NCBI GenBank assembly: GCA_030655715.1
Contig: JAUSPR010000036.1
Coordinates: forward strand, 1-8,340
Source of the DNA: Thermoplasmata archaeon
Lineage (GTDB): Archaea > Thermoplasmatota > Thermoplasmata > SG8-5
Length of the DNA stretch: 8,340 bases
Reading direction: 5' to 3'
The notes beneath the pieces were generated by a model, which saw only the letters and a program-made list of their open reading frames with translations, ran no database searches and was not told the DNA's origin. A program made the translations under genes and the position numbers. Of this stretch, positions 1 to 5,623 are shown one piece after another (position 1 is the stretch's first letter; every line of letters starts with the position of its first letter).

Positions 1-97
1 GAATCTAGAGACCCCAGAGCAAGCATTCTGGGAAAGATTGAGAGGGTATTTGGTAGGTGCATTCATGGAATCTTACGAGCGGGAGATGGAAGCATGA
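1..97 (+). CDS. C-terminal end of an upstream gene (partial)
   Basis: In the frame starting at base 2 the sequence is open for 31 codons and ends at TGA 95-97. The peptide ends in ...AFMESYEREMEA and is amphipathic and charged, as expected of a real protein C-terminus. It runs in from outside the window, so no family can be assigned. Another frame is also open from base 1 and runs into the next gene, but the TATA box at 164-172 argues that the next gene starts later. The call rests on composition only. Confidence 0.4.
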   Translation, partial: NLETPEQAFWERLRGYLVGAFMESYEREMEA

Positions 98-163
98 AAG
101 GACAAGCAGAAACGAAGCGAAATAATTACAGGATAACACAGATGCCGATTAAAACCGATAGAA

Positions 164-172
164 TTATATATT
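164..172 (+). promoter_or_regulatory. Archaeal TATA box of the MNT-HEPN operon
   Basis: TTATATATT is centred 25 nt before the ATG at 193, the usual spacing from an archaeal TATA box to the transcription start. No Shine-Dalgarno site precedes that ATG. Transcription therefore probably starts at or next to the ATG, giving a leaderless mRNA. The direct repeat TGATACA at 174-180 and 194-200 flanks the predicted start site and could be an operator. Confidence 0.65.
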
Positions 173-192
173 TTGATACACTTGTCCATTTT

Positions 193-750
193 ATGATACA
201 ACTGTACCAAAAAGTCACACAGCTGCGAGTGCTGGAGCATTTCTTCAAACATCCCGCCGAGGATTTCTACCTCCGGGAACTGGCCCGGCTCCTTGACATG
301 AGCCCGATGACGGTCATGCGGGCACTGTCTCTTCTTGTTGATGACCGCTTGATCATCAGAGAAAAGAGAAAGGGCCAGATTCTCTACCGGGCCAATATGG
401 ATAGCCATGCCTTCAGGTTTTCCAAGAAAGCGTACAACCTGGCCTGGCTGGAGGAACATGGGGTCGCGGAGCACCTGTTGGATAATGTTCCTGGCGTCAG
501 TTCCATGGTCCTCTATGGGAGTTTCGCCAGGGGCGAGAACGACGAGCACAGCGACATTGACATTCTGATAATATCCACCGCGAAGAATGTGGATGCAGAT
601 AGGATAAGCAAGAAGATCGGAGTGCCCGTGAATGTTATAAACATGACCGGTGCCAAGTGGAACGATACCGCAAGAAACAATAGGGCTTTTTACCTTGACG
701 TGATTACAGAAGGGATAGTATTGCATGGAACAAGGCCGGTGGTGGAATGA
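193..750 (+). CDS. MNT-type nucleotidyltransferase antitoxin with N-terminal winged HTH
   Basis: The 185-residue product has two domains. Residues about 19-67 form a winged helix-turn-helix (FYLRELARLLDMSPMTVMRA, then a wing). Residues about 105-185 form a minimal nucleotidyltransferase with the signature GSFARG (109-114) and the metal-binding SDID (120-123). In characterised MNT-HEPN pairs the MNT protein is the antitoxin and adds AMP groups to a tyrosine of the HEPN toxin; that role is inferred here. The HTH suggests it also represses its own operon. I chose ATG 193 because a TATA box lies 25 nt upstream; the frame is open back to base 1, with other possible starts at 94 and 142. The stop overlaps the HEPN start by 4 nt (ATGA), indicating translational coupling. 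Confidence 0.85.
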   Translation: MIQLYQKVTQLRVLEHFFKHPAEDFYLRELARLLDMSPMTVMRALSLLVDDRLIIREKRKGQILYRANMDSHAFRFSKKAYNLAWLEEHGVAEHLLDNVPGVSSMVLYGSFARGENDEHSDIDILIISTAKNVDADRISKKIGVPVNVINMTGAKWNDTARNNRAFYLDVITEGIVLHGTRPVVE

Positions 751-1139
751 GAATCAAGGACTGTTATGACAAGGGGCTGCTGCGAAAAAGGCGTCCGGAC
801 CCGGAAAAAAGCCAGAGGGCGATGGAGCTGGCCCGCAAGGACCTTGAACGTGCCCAGAACCTTCTGAAAAGCGAATTCTATATGGGGTCCCAATTGCTCA
901 GTTACACTGCGATGTTCCAGGCGGCCAGAGCCCTGCTTTTCAGGGACGGCGTGTTCGAGAGAAGCCACGCATGTGTCGTGGAGTATCTCAAAGAATATTT
1001 TGTGAACAAACACATCCTGGACATATCTTTCGTCAACTGGCTCGATACTCTGCGGGTGGTTCGGCATGAATCGCTTTACTGTACAAATGCCGAGAACGCT
1101 CAGTCCTTCCGGGCTGAGATGAATCGGCATCGACAGTAA
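747..1139 (+). CDS. HEPN-domain toxin, C-terminally altered by an insertion
   Basis: The 130-residue product resembles the HEPN family (PF05168/UPF0332): a helical core with LARKDLERAQNLL and SYTAMFQAARALLFRDG, then FERSHACVVEYL and the active-site region LRVVRHESLY (R103, R106, H107, Y111). Partner toxins of this type are ribonucleases whose Arg-His motif is catalytic and whose nearby Tyr is AMPylated by the MNT partner. After residue ~115 (CTNA) the sequence stops looking like HEPN and ends in RAEMNRHRQ. The expected last helix is found at 1291-1389 in another frame, so a ~200 bp insertion separates it. The catalytic motif lies before the break, so the shortened protein might still be active or might be dead. 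The ATG overlaps the stop of the MNT gene. Confidence 0.8.
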   Translation: MRIKDCYDKGLLRKRRPDPEKSQRAMELARKDLERAQNLLKSEFYMGSQLLSYTAMFQAARALLFRDGVFERSHACVVEYLKEYFVNKHILDISFVNWLDTLRVVRHESLYCTNAENAQSFRAEMNRHRQ

Positions 1140-1290
1140 AAACGTTGGAGGTCGCCATGCGCCGTCCAATCTATTGCGCATGAAATCAAAGCTAAATGGC
1201 TTTGATAAATTAGGTGCATGGCCCCCTGGGTAAACTTCCAGCCCTGGCAACAAACGCCAGCCACTTTAGGGGCTGGTAGTTTACGGGCTG
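1092..1290 (+). mobile_element. ~200 bp hairpin-rich insertion inside the HEPN gene
   Basis: This block separates the two parts of the HEPN coding sequence; the boundaries are approximate. It holds several inverted repeats: CTCAGTCC/GGGCTGAG with a 4-nt loop (1099-1118); CATGCGC/GCGCATG (1156-1182); ATCAAAGC/GCTTTGAT with a 6-nt loop (1185-1206); and 15-nt arms at 1230-1244 and 1270-1284 with one mismatch, enclosing a TGGC/GCCA hairpin. No convincing ORF is present. It is most simply a non-autonomous element, perhaps derived from an IS200/IS605 end. A structured RNA or an intron are alternatives. Confidence 0.5.
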
Positions 1291-1389
1291 GACATTGTGG
1301 ACGAATCGCCATCCGAGGCTGAGGATTCCTACGATAAGGCGTCCAGGTTCATTGAAAAGATTGACGAGATACTGAATATCAATAAATGA
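1291..1389 (+). pseudogene. Detached C-terminal segment of the HEPN gene
   Basis: Thirty-two codons plus TGA read DIVDESPSEAEDSYDKASRF followed by IEKIDEILNINK. This matches the usual final helix of HEPN proteins, which is rich in Glu/Ala with a pattern like A..FIE.I..IL. It lies 199 bases after codon GCC 1089-1091 and is one base out of frame with the HEPN start, so it is not translated as part of that protein unless the intervening block is removed. It has no start codon of its own near its beginning and is preceded by a stop at 1267-1269. Confidence 0.65.
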
Positions 1390-1410
1390 AGGAATGGAGT
1401 TTTATTATGA

Positions 1411-1500
1411 TGGCTCAACGACGTCCTCACCTGCGTCCGCACCCTCGACAAACAGACCTTCACCCTCGAGGAGATATACGGCTTCGACGCCAGGCTCCGG
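1411..1500 (+). pseudogene. Relic of a DpnI/Dam-replacing C-terminal winged helix (copy A)
   Basis: Thirty codons read WLNDVLTCVRTLDKQTFTLE followed by EIYGFDARLR. This matches the start of the winged-helix domain at the C-terminus of DpnI-like (Dam-replacing) restriction enzymes, where the pattern is GW...IL.C.......FTLE.MY.FE..L. A stop codon (TGA 1408-1410) directly precedes it, and the domain's second half (the wing) is missing, so it is a fragment. Copy B at 6564-6653 has the same 30 codons with 26 identical residues and breaks at the same point. The family assignment comes from recalled motif similarity. Confidence 0.6.
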
Positions 1501-1576
1501 AATGCGATGGTGTCGGGTAGACTGGAATTCGGTCCTGGCAATGCGAGAATGTCTGGATGGCTGGTGCCATTGACCT

Positions 1577-1596
1577 CCCCGGGCTTACACCCGGGG
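1577..1596 (+). repeat. GC-rich hairpin resembling an IS200/IS605 right end
   Basis: CCCCGGG (1577-1583) and CCCGGGG (1590-1596) form a perfect 7-bp stem with the loop CTTACA, followed by GCTTCC. Hairpins of this form, with CCTCCCC before and GGGGCTTCC after, are common at the 3' ends of IS200/IS605 (tnpB) elements. No tnpA or tnpB remains in the window. It is present in cassette copy A but not in copy B. Confidence 0.4.
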
Positions 1597-1708
1597 CTTC
1601 CGAATACAGGGCTGATAAAATGCTCTTTTGCTGGTTGGATGCTGTCAATTGATGATAAAATAATACAAAAACCCCGCCCTCCAGCTCAGCGTCAATAACC
1701 TGCTTCGT

Positions 1709-1741
1709 TCCAAATGTCCTCAGACTTTGGATGCCGAATAA
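1709..1741 (+). repeat. Hairpin repeat, copy 1
   Basis: TCCAAA (1709-1714) pairs with TTTGGA (1726-1731); inside, TC (1717-1718) pairs with GA (1723-1724) around the loop CTCA, with a 2/1-nt internal loop. The conserved tail TGCCGAATAAA follows. The same structure recurs at 4574, 4625 and 6766. Confidence 0.7.
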
Positions 1742-1757
1742 ATCCAGACGGGGCATG

Positions 1758-1921
1758 TTAATTCGTTATTGTTTTGCATTTAATCCTCTTCACCCCATCC
1801 TCCCCGCACACCGGACAATAGAACCCTTTGCTCATGTCAAAGTCCGGCTATTGGGAACGCCCAATTTATGCAAGTTCCACAAGCGATAAATCTCGACATC
1901 GGTGAGTCTGTGTTTCGCCAT
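1758..1921 (-). pseudogene. Broken small HTH / zinc-ribbon gene
   Basis: On the minus strand, ATG 1921 opens a 29-residue frame (MAKHRLTDVEIYRLWNLHKL then GVPNSRTLT, stop 1832-1834). It looks like the start of a transposase-type or regulatory helix-turn-helix. GGAGGAG lies upstream as a ribosome site. An ATGA overlap leads to a second frame, 1835-1758, reading MSKGFYCPVCGEDGVKRIKC then KTITN. It holds one CPVC knuckle and a lone third Cys, as in a zinc ribbon cut before its second knuckle. The two pieces may be one frameshifted gene or two joined fragments. A similar CPECGEGE remnant lies at 7081-7262. It is unlikely to be functional. Confidence 0.45.
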
Positions 1922-2023
1922 GCTCGACACTCCTCCCCCGACAATACCCTTACATAAATGGATGCGACACTATTTGAAGGGTTGTGAGATTAGGTTCGAT
2001 ACACGGCCAGGCAGATAGAGAAT

Positions 2024-2576
2024 TTATGTAGCCGCGGGTGGTGGTGTACCTTCTCCAAAGATCAATTCATGCGGTTTTGCTTTTCCCCGAATGACCTTCT
2101 CTTTTAAAGCATCAAAAACCTCATTATTCATTAAGTAAATAGGGTCATCCAGGTTAAATAATGGGGGAATCAATTTAAAATGCTTATAGTCGCCGGTAAC
2201 AACTTTCTTTTGGCCAAGGTCTTTTGCCATTTGACAAACAACCCAATCTGTGAATGAAGTGTTGATTTCTTCATGTTCGGAATACATTCTCAGACATGAA
2301 TCTATATGTTCCTTTCGGATGACACTCATGATCCAATACTTATCATTCTTAATCAATTTACCGACAGAACATGCCAAGTTAAAGGCCTTGGAGGCATCTT
2401 TCTCTTTCTCGTTGATTCTCCTTCGAACTACGTGACTCATCTAATACATAATCACAGGTATAAGGTCTTATTATTTGACCATTGAAAATCGCTGCAGCAA
2501 TGTGATGTGCATGTTTGTGAAATTGGTCTCGTTGGTTTGTGTGGGCTACAAAAAAACCGGAATCAAGAAAAACCAT
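2024..2576 (-). pseudogene. PIN-domain ribonuclease (VapC-like toxin), frameshifted
   Basis: The start is ATG 2576, with GAGGT overlapping the upstream stop as a ribosome site. The first frame gives MVFLDSGFFVAHTNQRDQFH and reaches DYVLDE; the next frame continues SHVVRRRINEKEKDASKAF through SFTDWVV and VTGDYKHF. Joined, they contain the four acidic PIN residues in order: D5, E47, D of SFTD and D of TGD. The break lies near 2435-2440 and is mended by removing one T after GATGAG. PIN proteins are usually RNases that cleave tRNA, rRNA or mRNA. About 50 residues extend beyond the normal PIN end, finishing in PPPAAT. The frame change may be a true mutation, a sequence error or, less likely, recoding. 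The gene follows the 302-residue gene by 9 nt. Confidence 0.75.
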
Positions 2577-2585
2577 GGTTAAACC

Positions 2586-3494
2586 TCAGGAATAGAGAAT
2601 CTCATCAATCCTCTCGCTGGTGTCCTCTGTGCCCTCTCCCCAATCTGATGGTGAAATAAATGAGTAAAGTGCAGGATCGTCACGGATATTTGGAAGGTCA
2701 CACTTTTCCAATATGGATATGGTTTTCTTTTGGAGGTTCCCCTCATACTTCTTGAGTTCCGATATAGATTCCTCGAGGAGTTTTTCATAGATAATTGGAG
2801 AAATGTTCTCGTGTCCATTCTCAGCGATTCGCAGTCTCTTGCAAAGTGCCTCCCAGAACTCTTTCATTAACGTCTGTGCTTCATGGCTGCACCCCTCAGA
2901 ATCCACAGACATTAGAGCCTCACCTAAGATTCGTACAGTTGTTGCCGGAACCGCCATGTCTGGAAAGTCAACGTATGGAAATTCCTTCATGGCTTTAGCA
3001 AAATCGGATTTGATGAAGTGTCTTTTTAGGGGCTGGAACGGTTGGTCGACAATCTCAAAAGTATCTGTTCTGAACTCCTTATAAAGTCTTTGAAATTCAT
3101 AAGGTGCATAGGCATAGACATCAGTAAGGATTGTTTGTTTTCCTTCTCTGGTTTGAGGGTACCTGCTGTAGATAGAGTCAACCAAGGATTTGATTTTCTT
3201 CTCGTCGTCGCCTGAGGCACCTGTTGGTCTACCTGAAACCCATTTGAACTTACTTTTCATGCCATCCGCTTCATCAGTCAATAATTGAAGGTCGGTTGGC
3301 ATGTCTCGAATTGAGACCATGTCTCCCCAAAAATACCAATAATGGGGCAGTTTCATGTCCTTTCCATACTCGTCCTTAAGTTCCTTGTTTAACAGGCTGA
3401 TTACCTTGTTAAACCACAATCCATCAACCTCACCATCACCATTTCCAAATTTTTTTACAATTGTGTATGATGCAAACGACAGCATATCCCCCAT
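2586..3494 (-). CDS. Unrecognised 302-residue protein, operon partner of the PIN gene
   Basis: I do not recognise the family. The protein is soluble, with no signal peptide or membrane helix. It begins MGDMLSFASYTIVKKFGNGD and has an early segment with GLWFNKVISLLNKEL and LPHYWYFWGD (about residues 45-60), then a charged helical remainder (ELKKYEGNLQKKTISILEKC). The KVISLL...LPHYWY pattern is loosely reminiscent of small antitoxin-like domains, but that is weak. The start is well supported: AAGGAGGTGA lies 4 nt upstream and a TATAAAG box stands further back. The PIN gene begins 9 nt after its stop, so the two are co-transcribed. Its position before a PIN toxin suggests an antitoxin or accessory role; that is inference. 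Its codons look more AT-rich than those of the plus-strand genes. Confidence 0.75.
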   Translation of the reverse strand: MGDMLSFASYTIVKKFGNGDGEVDGLWFNKVISLLNKELKDEYGKDMKLPHYWYFWGDMVSIRDMPTDLQLLTDEADGMKSKFKWVSGRPTGASGDDEKKIKSLVDSIYSRYPQTREGKQTILTDVYAYAPYEFQRLYKEFRTDTFEIVDQPFQPLKRHFIKSDFAKAMKEFPYVDFPDMAVPATTVRILGEALMSVDSEGCSHEAQTLMKEFWEALCKRLRIAENGHENISPIIYEKLLEESISELKKYEGNLQKKTISILEKCDLPNIRDDPALYSFISPSDWGEGTEDTSERIDEILYS

Positions 3495-3498
3495 ACAC

Positions 3499-3508
3499 TC
3501 ACCTCCTT
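3499..3508 (-). promoter_or_regulatory. Strong Shine-Dalgarno site
   Basis: AAGGAGGTGA on the minus strand ends 4 nt before the ATG at 3494. It is a near-perfect match to the archaeal 16S rRNA 3' end and fixes this start. Confidence 0.75.
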
Positions 3509-3530
3509 AGATAAAATAGAATGAGATTCA

Positions 3531-3537
3531 CTTTATA
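3531..3537 (-). promoter_or_regulatory. TATA box for the 302-residue/PIN operon
   Basis: On the minus strand this reads TATAAAG within GGGTATAAAGTG. A start site ~25 nt downstream falls near 3509, leaving a leader of about 15 nt that just contains the Shine-Dalgarno site. Confidence 0.5.
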
Positions 3538-3970
3538 CCCATTCTGCAACATTTACTCCGTTTCTGGTTCTTTCACTTTGCATGGCTACCATCTTTTAGA
3601 TTGTTCCCTACCATTTCCCATCGCTATGCACCCTTACAATAGATGATTGCCTATAAAATCTTTACCCTTGCAGAATCAATCATAAACTATTACTCTTTAA
3701 TGCAATAGGTCATTTCCCAGTGTTCGCGCTACTGGCTGGCATGATGAACTCTATTTTCCCTGAGCGTGAAATACTGGCGGGGAAGGAATTGCCAAAATCG
3801 TCCCCCGCAGCGAACTATCTGGCCCACTCAAATTTCCCTTTTGAGCACCAACCCCCCGCCCCGGGGGCCTGGGGGCGGGAACCCCCGCACCCGCCTCCCG
3901 CTCCAAATCAAAACCTCGGATACCGCTCGAACCCAATAACAATTAATCCACCCACCCCATCTCACTCTCA
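3538..3970. other. Intergenic region between divergent genes
   Basis: There is no convincing gene here; short frames on both strands look like chance. It contains a CTCAAA/TTTGAG hairpin (3827-3845), a strong GC hairpin CCCGCCCC/GGGGCGGG (3855-3879) and a degraded hairpin-repeat copy (3902-3923, CTCCAAAT...CTCGGATACC). A weak AT-rich box (CAATTAAT, about 3940-3947) sits ~27 nt before the next ATG and may be its TATA box. Confidence 0.5.
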
Positions 3971-4567
3971 ATGAACCCCGCAACCCCCCTCTACCGCCAA
4001 TCCTTCCCCTACTCCTGCGGCCCGGCCTCCCTCATCATGGCCCTTGGCGCGCTCAGCCCGGATCTAGACCTGAACCAAGAACTTGAGGTCGCACTCTGGA
4101 ACGACTCCAACCTCGGAGAATCACGTGCCACCAGTTCGTACGGCCTCGCACTGGCCGCGCTCCGCCGGGGCTTCGGCGCCCGCGTGTATGCAAATGGAAA
4201 GGGCGTCGGCTTCATTGGCAGCATTCTGGAACATTTTCCCGCTGCCAACGGCAATAACATTCGTCAGCATTTCGAGCTTCAGAAGGTTCGCGCGCGAGAA
4301 CTGGGCGTCGAGGAAGTTGCCAGGAAAACCGAATTAAATGACATCCGGGCCGAGCTGGAGTGTTTTCCCATTGTTCTTATTTCTTCCAAAATGATGGGCG
4401 ATTTCATCGGCATCCCCCACTGGGTGCTCGTGACCGGTGTTGATGACGGAAATGTGACAATCAACAATCCCGAAACTGGACGTTCCGAGTCATATTCCCA
4501 TAAGAGGTTCTTGAAATACCTCGGTTGGGGCGACCAGACAAGGATGGTCTGCGTTTTCCTCAAATAG
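3971..4567 (+). CDS. C39-like cysteine peptidase-fold protein (DUF3335-like)
   Basis: The 198-residue protein begins LYRQSFPYSCGPASLIMALG, the nucleophile motif of C39-like papain-fold peptidases (C16). IPHWVLVTG supplies the likely catalytic His (H150), and NNPETGR (about 165-171) supplies the usual Asn/Asp position. ELEVALWND and GLALAALRRGFGA match the DUF3335 group (PF11814), which are stand-alone cytoplasmic proteins of unclear role; the family also keeps an ELxLW motif here. No signal peptide is seen and there is no ABC transporter beside it, so bacteriocin processing is unlikely. The start is leaderless-like: there is no Shine-Dalgarno site and an AT-rich box lies about 27 nt upstream. 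A fragment of a close paralogue is at 8182-8256. Confidence 0.75.
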   Translation: MNPATPLYRQSFPYSCGPASLIMALGALSPDLDLNQELEVALWNDSNLGESRATSSYGLALAALRRGFGARVYANGKGVGFIGSILEHFPAANGNNIRQHFELQKVRARELGVEEVARKTELNDIRAELECFPIVLISSKMMGDFIGIPHWVLVTGVDDGNVTINNPETGRSESYSHKRFLKYLGWGDQTRMVCVFLK

Positions 4568-4573
4568 CCTCGC

Positions 4574-4605
4574 TCCAAATGCCCAGAGGCTTTGGATGCC
4601 GATTA
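4574..4605 (+). repeat. Hairpin repeat, copy 2
   Basis: TCCAAA (4574-4579) pairs with TTTGGA (4591-4596); inside, CC (4582-4583) pairs with GG (4588-4589) around the loop CAGA. The tail is TGCCGATTAAG. The inner pair differs from copy 1 by compensating changes. It begins 7 nt after the C39-like stop codon and may act in the 3' UTR. Confidence 0.7.
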
Positions 4606-4624
4606 AGCCCACACGTGCCTCGTC

Positions 4625-4657
4625 TCCGAATCCCCTCAGGGTTCGGATGCCGATAAC
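4625..4657 (+). repeat. Hairpin repeat, copy 3 (compensated stem)
   Basis: TCCGAA (4625-4630) pairs with TTCGGA (4642-4647): both arms changed (A to G and T to C) while pairing is kept. The inner CC/GG pair (4633-4634, 4639-4640) surrounds the loop CTCA. The tail is TGCCGATAACG. Confidence 0.7.
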
Positions 4658-4665
4658 GTCCATCA

Positions 4666-4740
4666 GGACTTTGGATACCGATAAAAGGACTTTGGATACC
4701 GAATAAATTTGGGTGCCAGATAAATTCGGATACCGGAAAA
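4666..4740 (+). repeat. Tandem array of hairpin 3'-half repeats
   Basis: Two near-identical 21-bp units (4666-4686 and 4687-4707), each beginning GGACTTTGGATACCGA, are followed by more diverged units at 4708-4724 (TTTGGGTGCCAGATAAA) and 4725-4740 (TTCGGATACCGGAAAA). Each matches the 3' arm plus tail of the hairpin repeat but lacks the 5' arm. Confidence 0.7.
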
Positions 4741-4771
4741 ACCGCACCGCAACTTTTATTAATTACAATCA

Positions 4772-4777
4772 TTATAT
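4772..4777 (+). promoter_or_regulatory. TATA box of the AbiE operon
   Basis: TTATAT within CATTATATCC. The predicted start site is near 4800, giving a ~25 nt leader that contains AAAGGTG 6 nt before the ATG at 4825. Confidence 0.5.
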
Positions 4778-4790
4778 CCGCATTATGCGG
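4778..4790 (+). promoter_or_regulatory. Palindromic operator candidate in the AbiE promoter
   Basis: CCGCATTATGCGG is a perfect 6-bp inverted repeat around a central T. It directly follows the TATA box and ends ~10 nt before the predicted start site. AbiEi antitoxins are known to bind inverted repeats in their own promoters and repress transcription, so this is a likely autoregulatory site. Confidence 0.5.
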
Positions 4791-4824
4791 TTACTGTGAC
4801 TGAAATGATTCAAAGGTGCGACTC

Positions 4825-5622
4825 ATGAGGATTGCGGACGAGGTCTATGCCAGCCTGCTGGAGAAGCGGGTCGTCAACTCGGAGGAGATGGGTCAATACT
4901 CCAGAAAAAGGTTCGGCACCGGATACGGGTATTTTCACAAGCAGTACGTTCAGCCTTTCCTGAAGGCTGGAAAGCTCTTACGGGTGAAACGCGGTCTCTA
5001 CGTTGCCGTGAATGTCTTCGGAGGTCCGGAGCCGGACCGATACCTAATCGCGGGAAAGCTCAGGCCGGAATATTACCTGGGGTACCACACCGCCCTGGAA
5101 CTGCACGGATGCGCGTACTCTGCCTTCGGAAGCTGCCAGGTGGCTGTTCGTAGGGATGCGTATTTCAGGCCATTCGGATTCGGCGGTGTGAGGTATGTTC
5201 CCGTGGTCCATAAAGACCTGAAGACCGGCGCAGTTCAGGTCGAGCGTTCCGGACACAGGCTGTGGGTGTCCAATCCGTCCAGAACCCTCGTCGATTGCCT
5301 CAGGCGTATCGACCTGTCCGGGGGCCTGGAGGAATGCCTGAAAAGCCTGGACGGGCTCAGGGGCGTGAGGTTCAGAGGCGTGGAAGCCGCCCTGGACGTT
5401 TATGGGGAGGACATTCTCCGCCGCAAGACAGGCTATGTTCTGGAGCTCATGCGGAACAATTCGCCTTATTACGGGGGATTGAAGGACTCGGAACTCGATA
5501 GGGTAGCTTCGAAAATCGGGAAAAATCCACTATACATGGAGCCGGGTGCTAAGTCGGTCCGGTCGGAACGCTGGAATCTCTATGTTCCGCAGAATATCGA
5601 AGGCATGATGAGGGGTGTGTGA
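4825..5622 (+). CDS. abiEi: AbiEi-like antitoxin / transcriptional regulator
   Basis: The 265-residue protein has an N-terminal winged helix (about residues 1-57, SLLEKRVVNSEEMGQYSRKR through LRVKRGLYVA). An AbiEi-type effector domain follows, with the marker YYLGYHTALELHG (about 82-94) and WVSNPSRTLVDCL. It ends in ERWNLYVPQN, a common AbiEi C-terminal pattern. In type IV AbiE systems this protein represses the operon and counteracts the AbiEii nucleotidyltransferase without direct binding. ATG 4825 is chosen because AAAGGTG is well spaced before it; a GTG three codons upstream (4816) overlaps that site. It is followed after 1 nt by the toxin gene, so the two are coupled. A palindromic operator candidate lies at 4778-4790. 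Confidence 0.85.
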   Translation: MRIADEVYASLLEKRVVNSEEMGQYSRKRFGTGYGYFHKQYVQPFLKAGKLLRVKRGLYVAVNVFGGPEPDRYLIAGKLRPEYYLGYHTALELHGCAYSAFGSCQVAVRRDAYFRPFGFGGVRYVPVVHKDLKTGAVQVERSGHRLWVSNPSRTLVDCLRRIDLSGGLEECLKSLDGLRGVRFRGVEAALDVYGEDILRRKTGYVLELMRNNSPYYGGLKDSELDRVASKIGKNPLYMEPGAKSVRSERWNLYVPQNIEGMMRGV

Positions 5623-5623
5623 C

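Larger units (their letters stand above)
1411..1757 (+). repeat. Dispersed repeat cassette, copy A
   Basis: This composite repeat matches 6564-6815 (copy B). In order it holds the winged-helix relic, a conserved ~60 bp segment (1501-1561; about 4 differences from copy B), a copy-specific stretch (about 1570-1708), a hairpin repeat (1709-1731) and a shared tail with CAGRCGGGGCATG. Copy A is longer because of its middle part, which contains an IS605-like hairpin. The stretch 1390-2023 has no intact gene: it holds this cassette and the minus-strand debris at 1758-1921. It begins 22 nt after the HEPN remnant. Confidence 0.75.

Noticed and set aside
94..192. N-terminal extension of the MNT protein from ATG 94 or 142
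   Set aside because: The frame is open, but the TATA box at 164-172 lies inside it and points to the ATG at 193; the extension shows no HTH or other family features.
1092..1290. tRNA or snoRNA-like gene in the HEPN insertion
   Set aside because: No cloverleaf with the conserved T-loop, and no clear box C/D pair; the hairpins are better described as an insertion element.
1507..1698. 63-residue ORF in cassette copy A
   Set aside because: It runs through two hairpins and is not conserved in copy B beyond the shared repeat; it is in frame with the winged-helix relic only by chance or descent.
3751..3942. 63-residue minus-strand ORF
   Set aside because: Low-complexity Gly/Pro/Ala translation of the GC-rich stretch; no initiation signal.
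3720..3974. 84-residue plus-strand ORF before the C39-like gene
   Set aside because: It is Pro-rich because of a GC hairpin, has no domain and no ribosome site, and covers the likely promoter of the next gene.
4574..4740. Possible CRISPR array
   Set aside because: Units are 16-33 bp and adjacent or overlapping, with no uniform unique spacers; no cas genes are present.
4490..4772. Minus-strand ORFs across the repeat cluster with recurring IGIQSL-like peptides
   Set aside because: The apparent peptide repeat is simply the translation of the DNA hairpin repeats; no start signal or domain.
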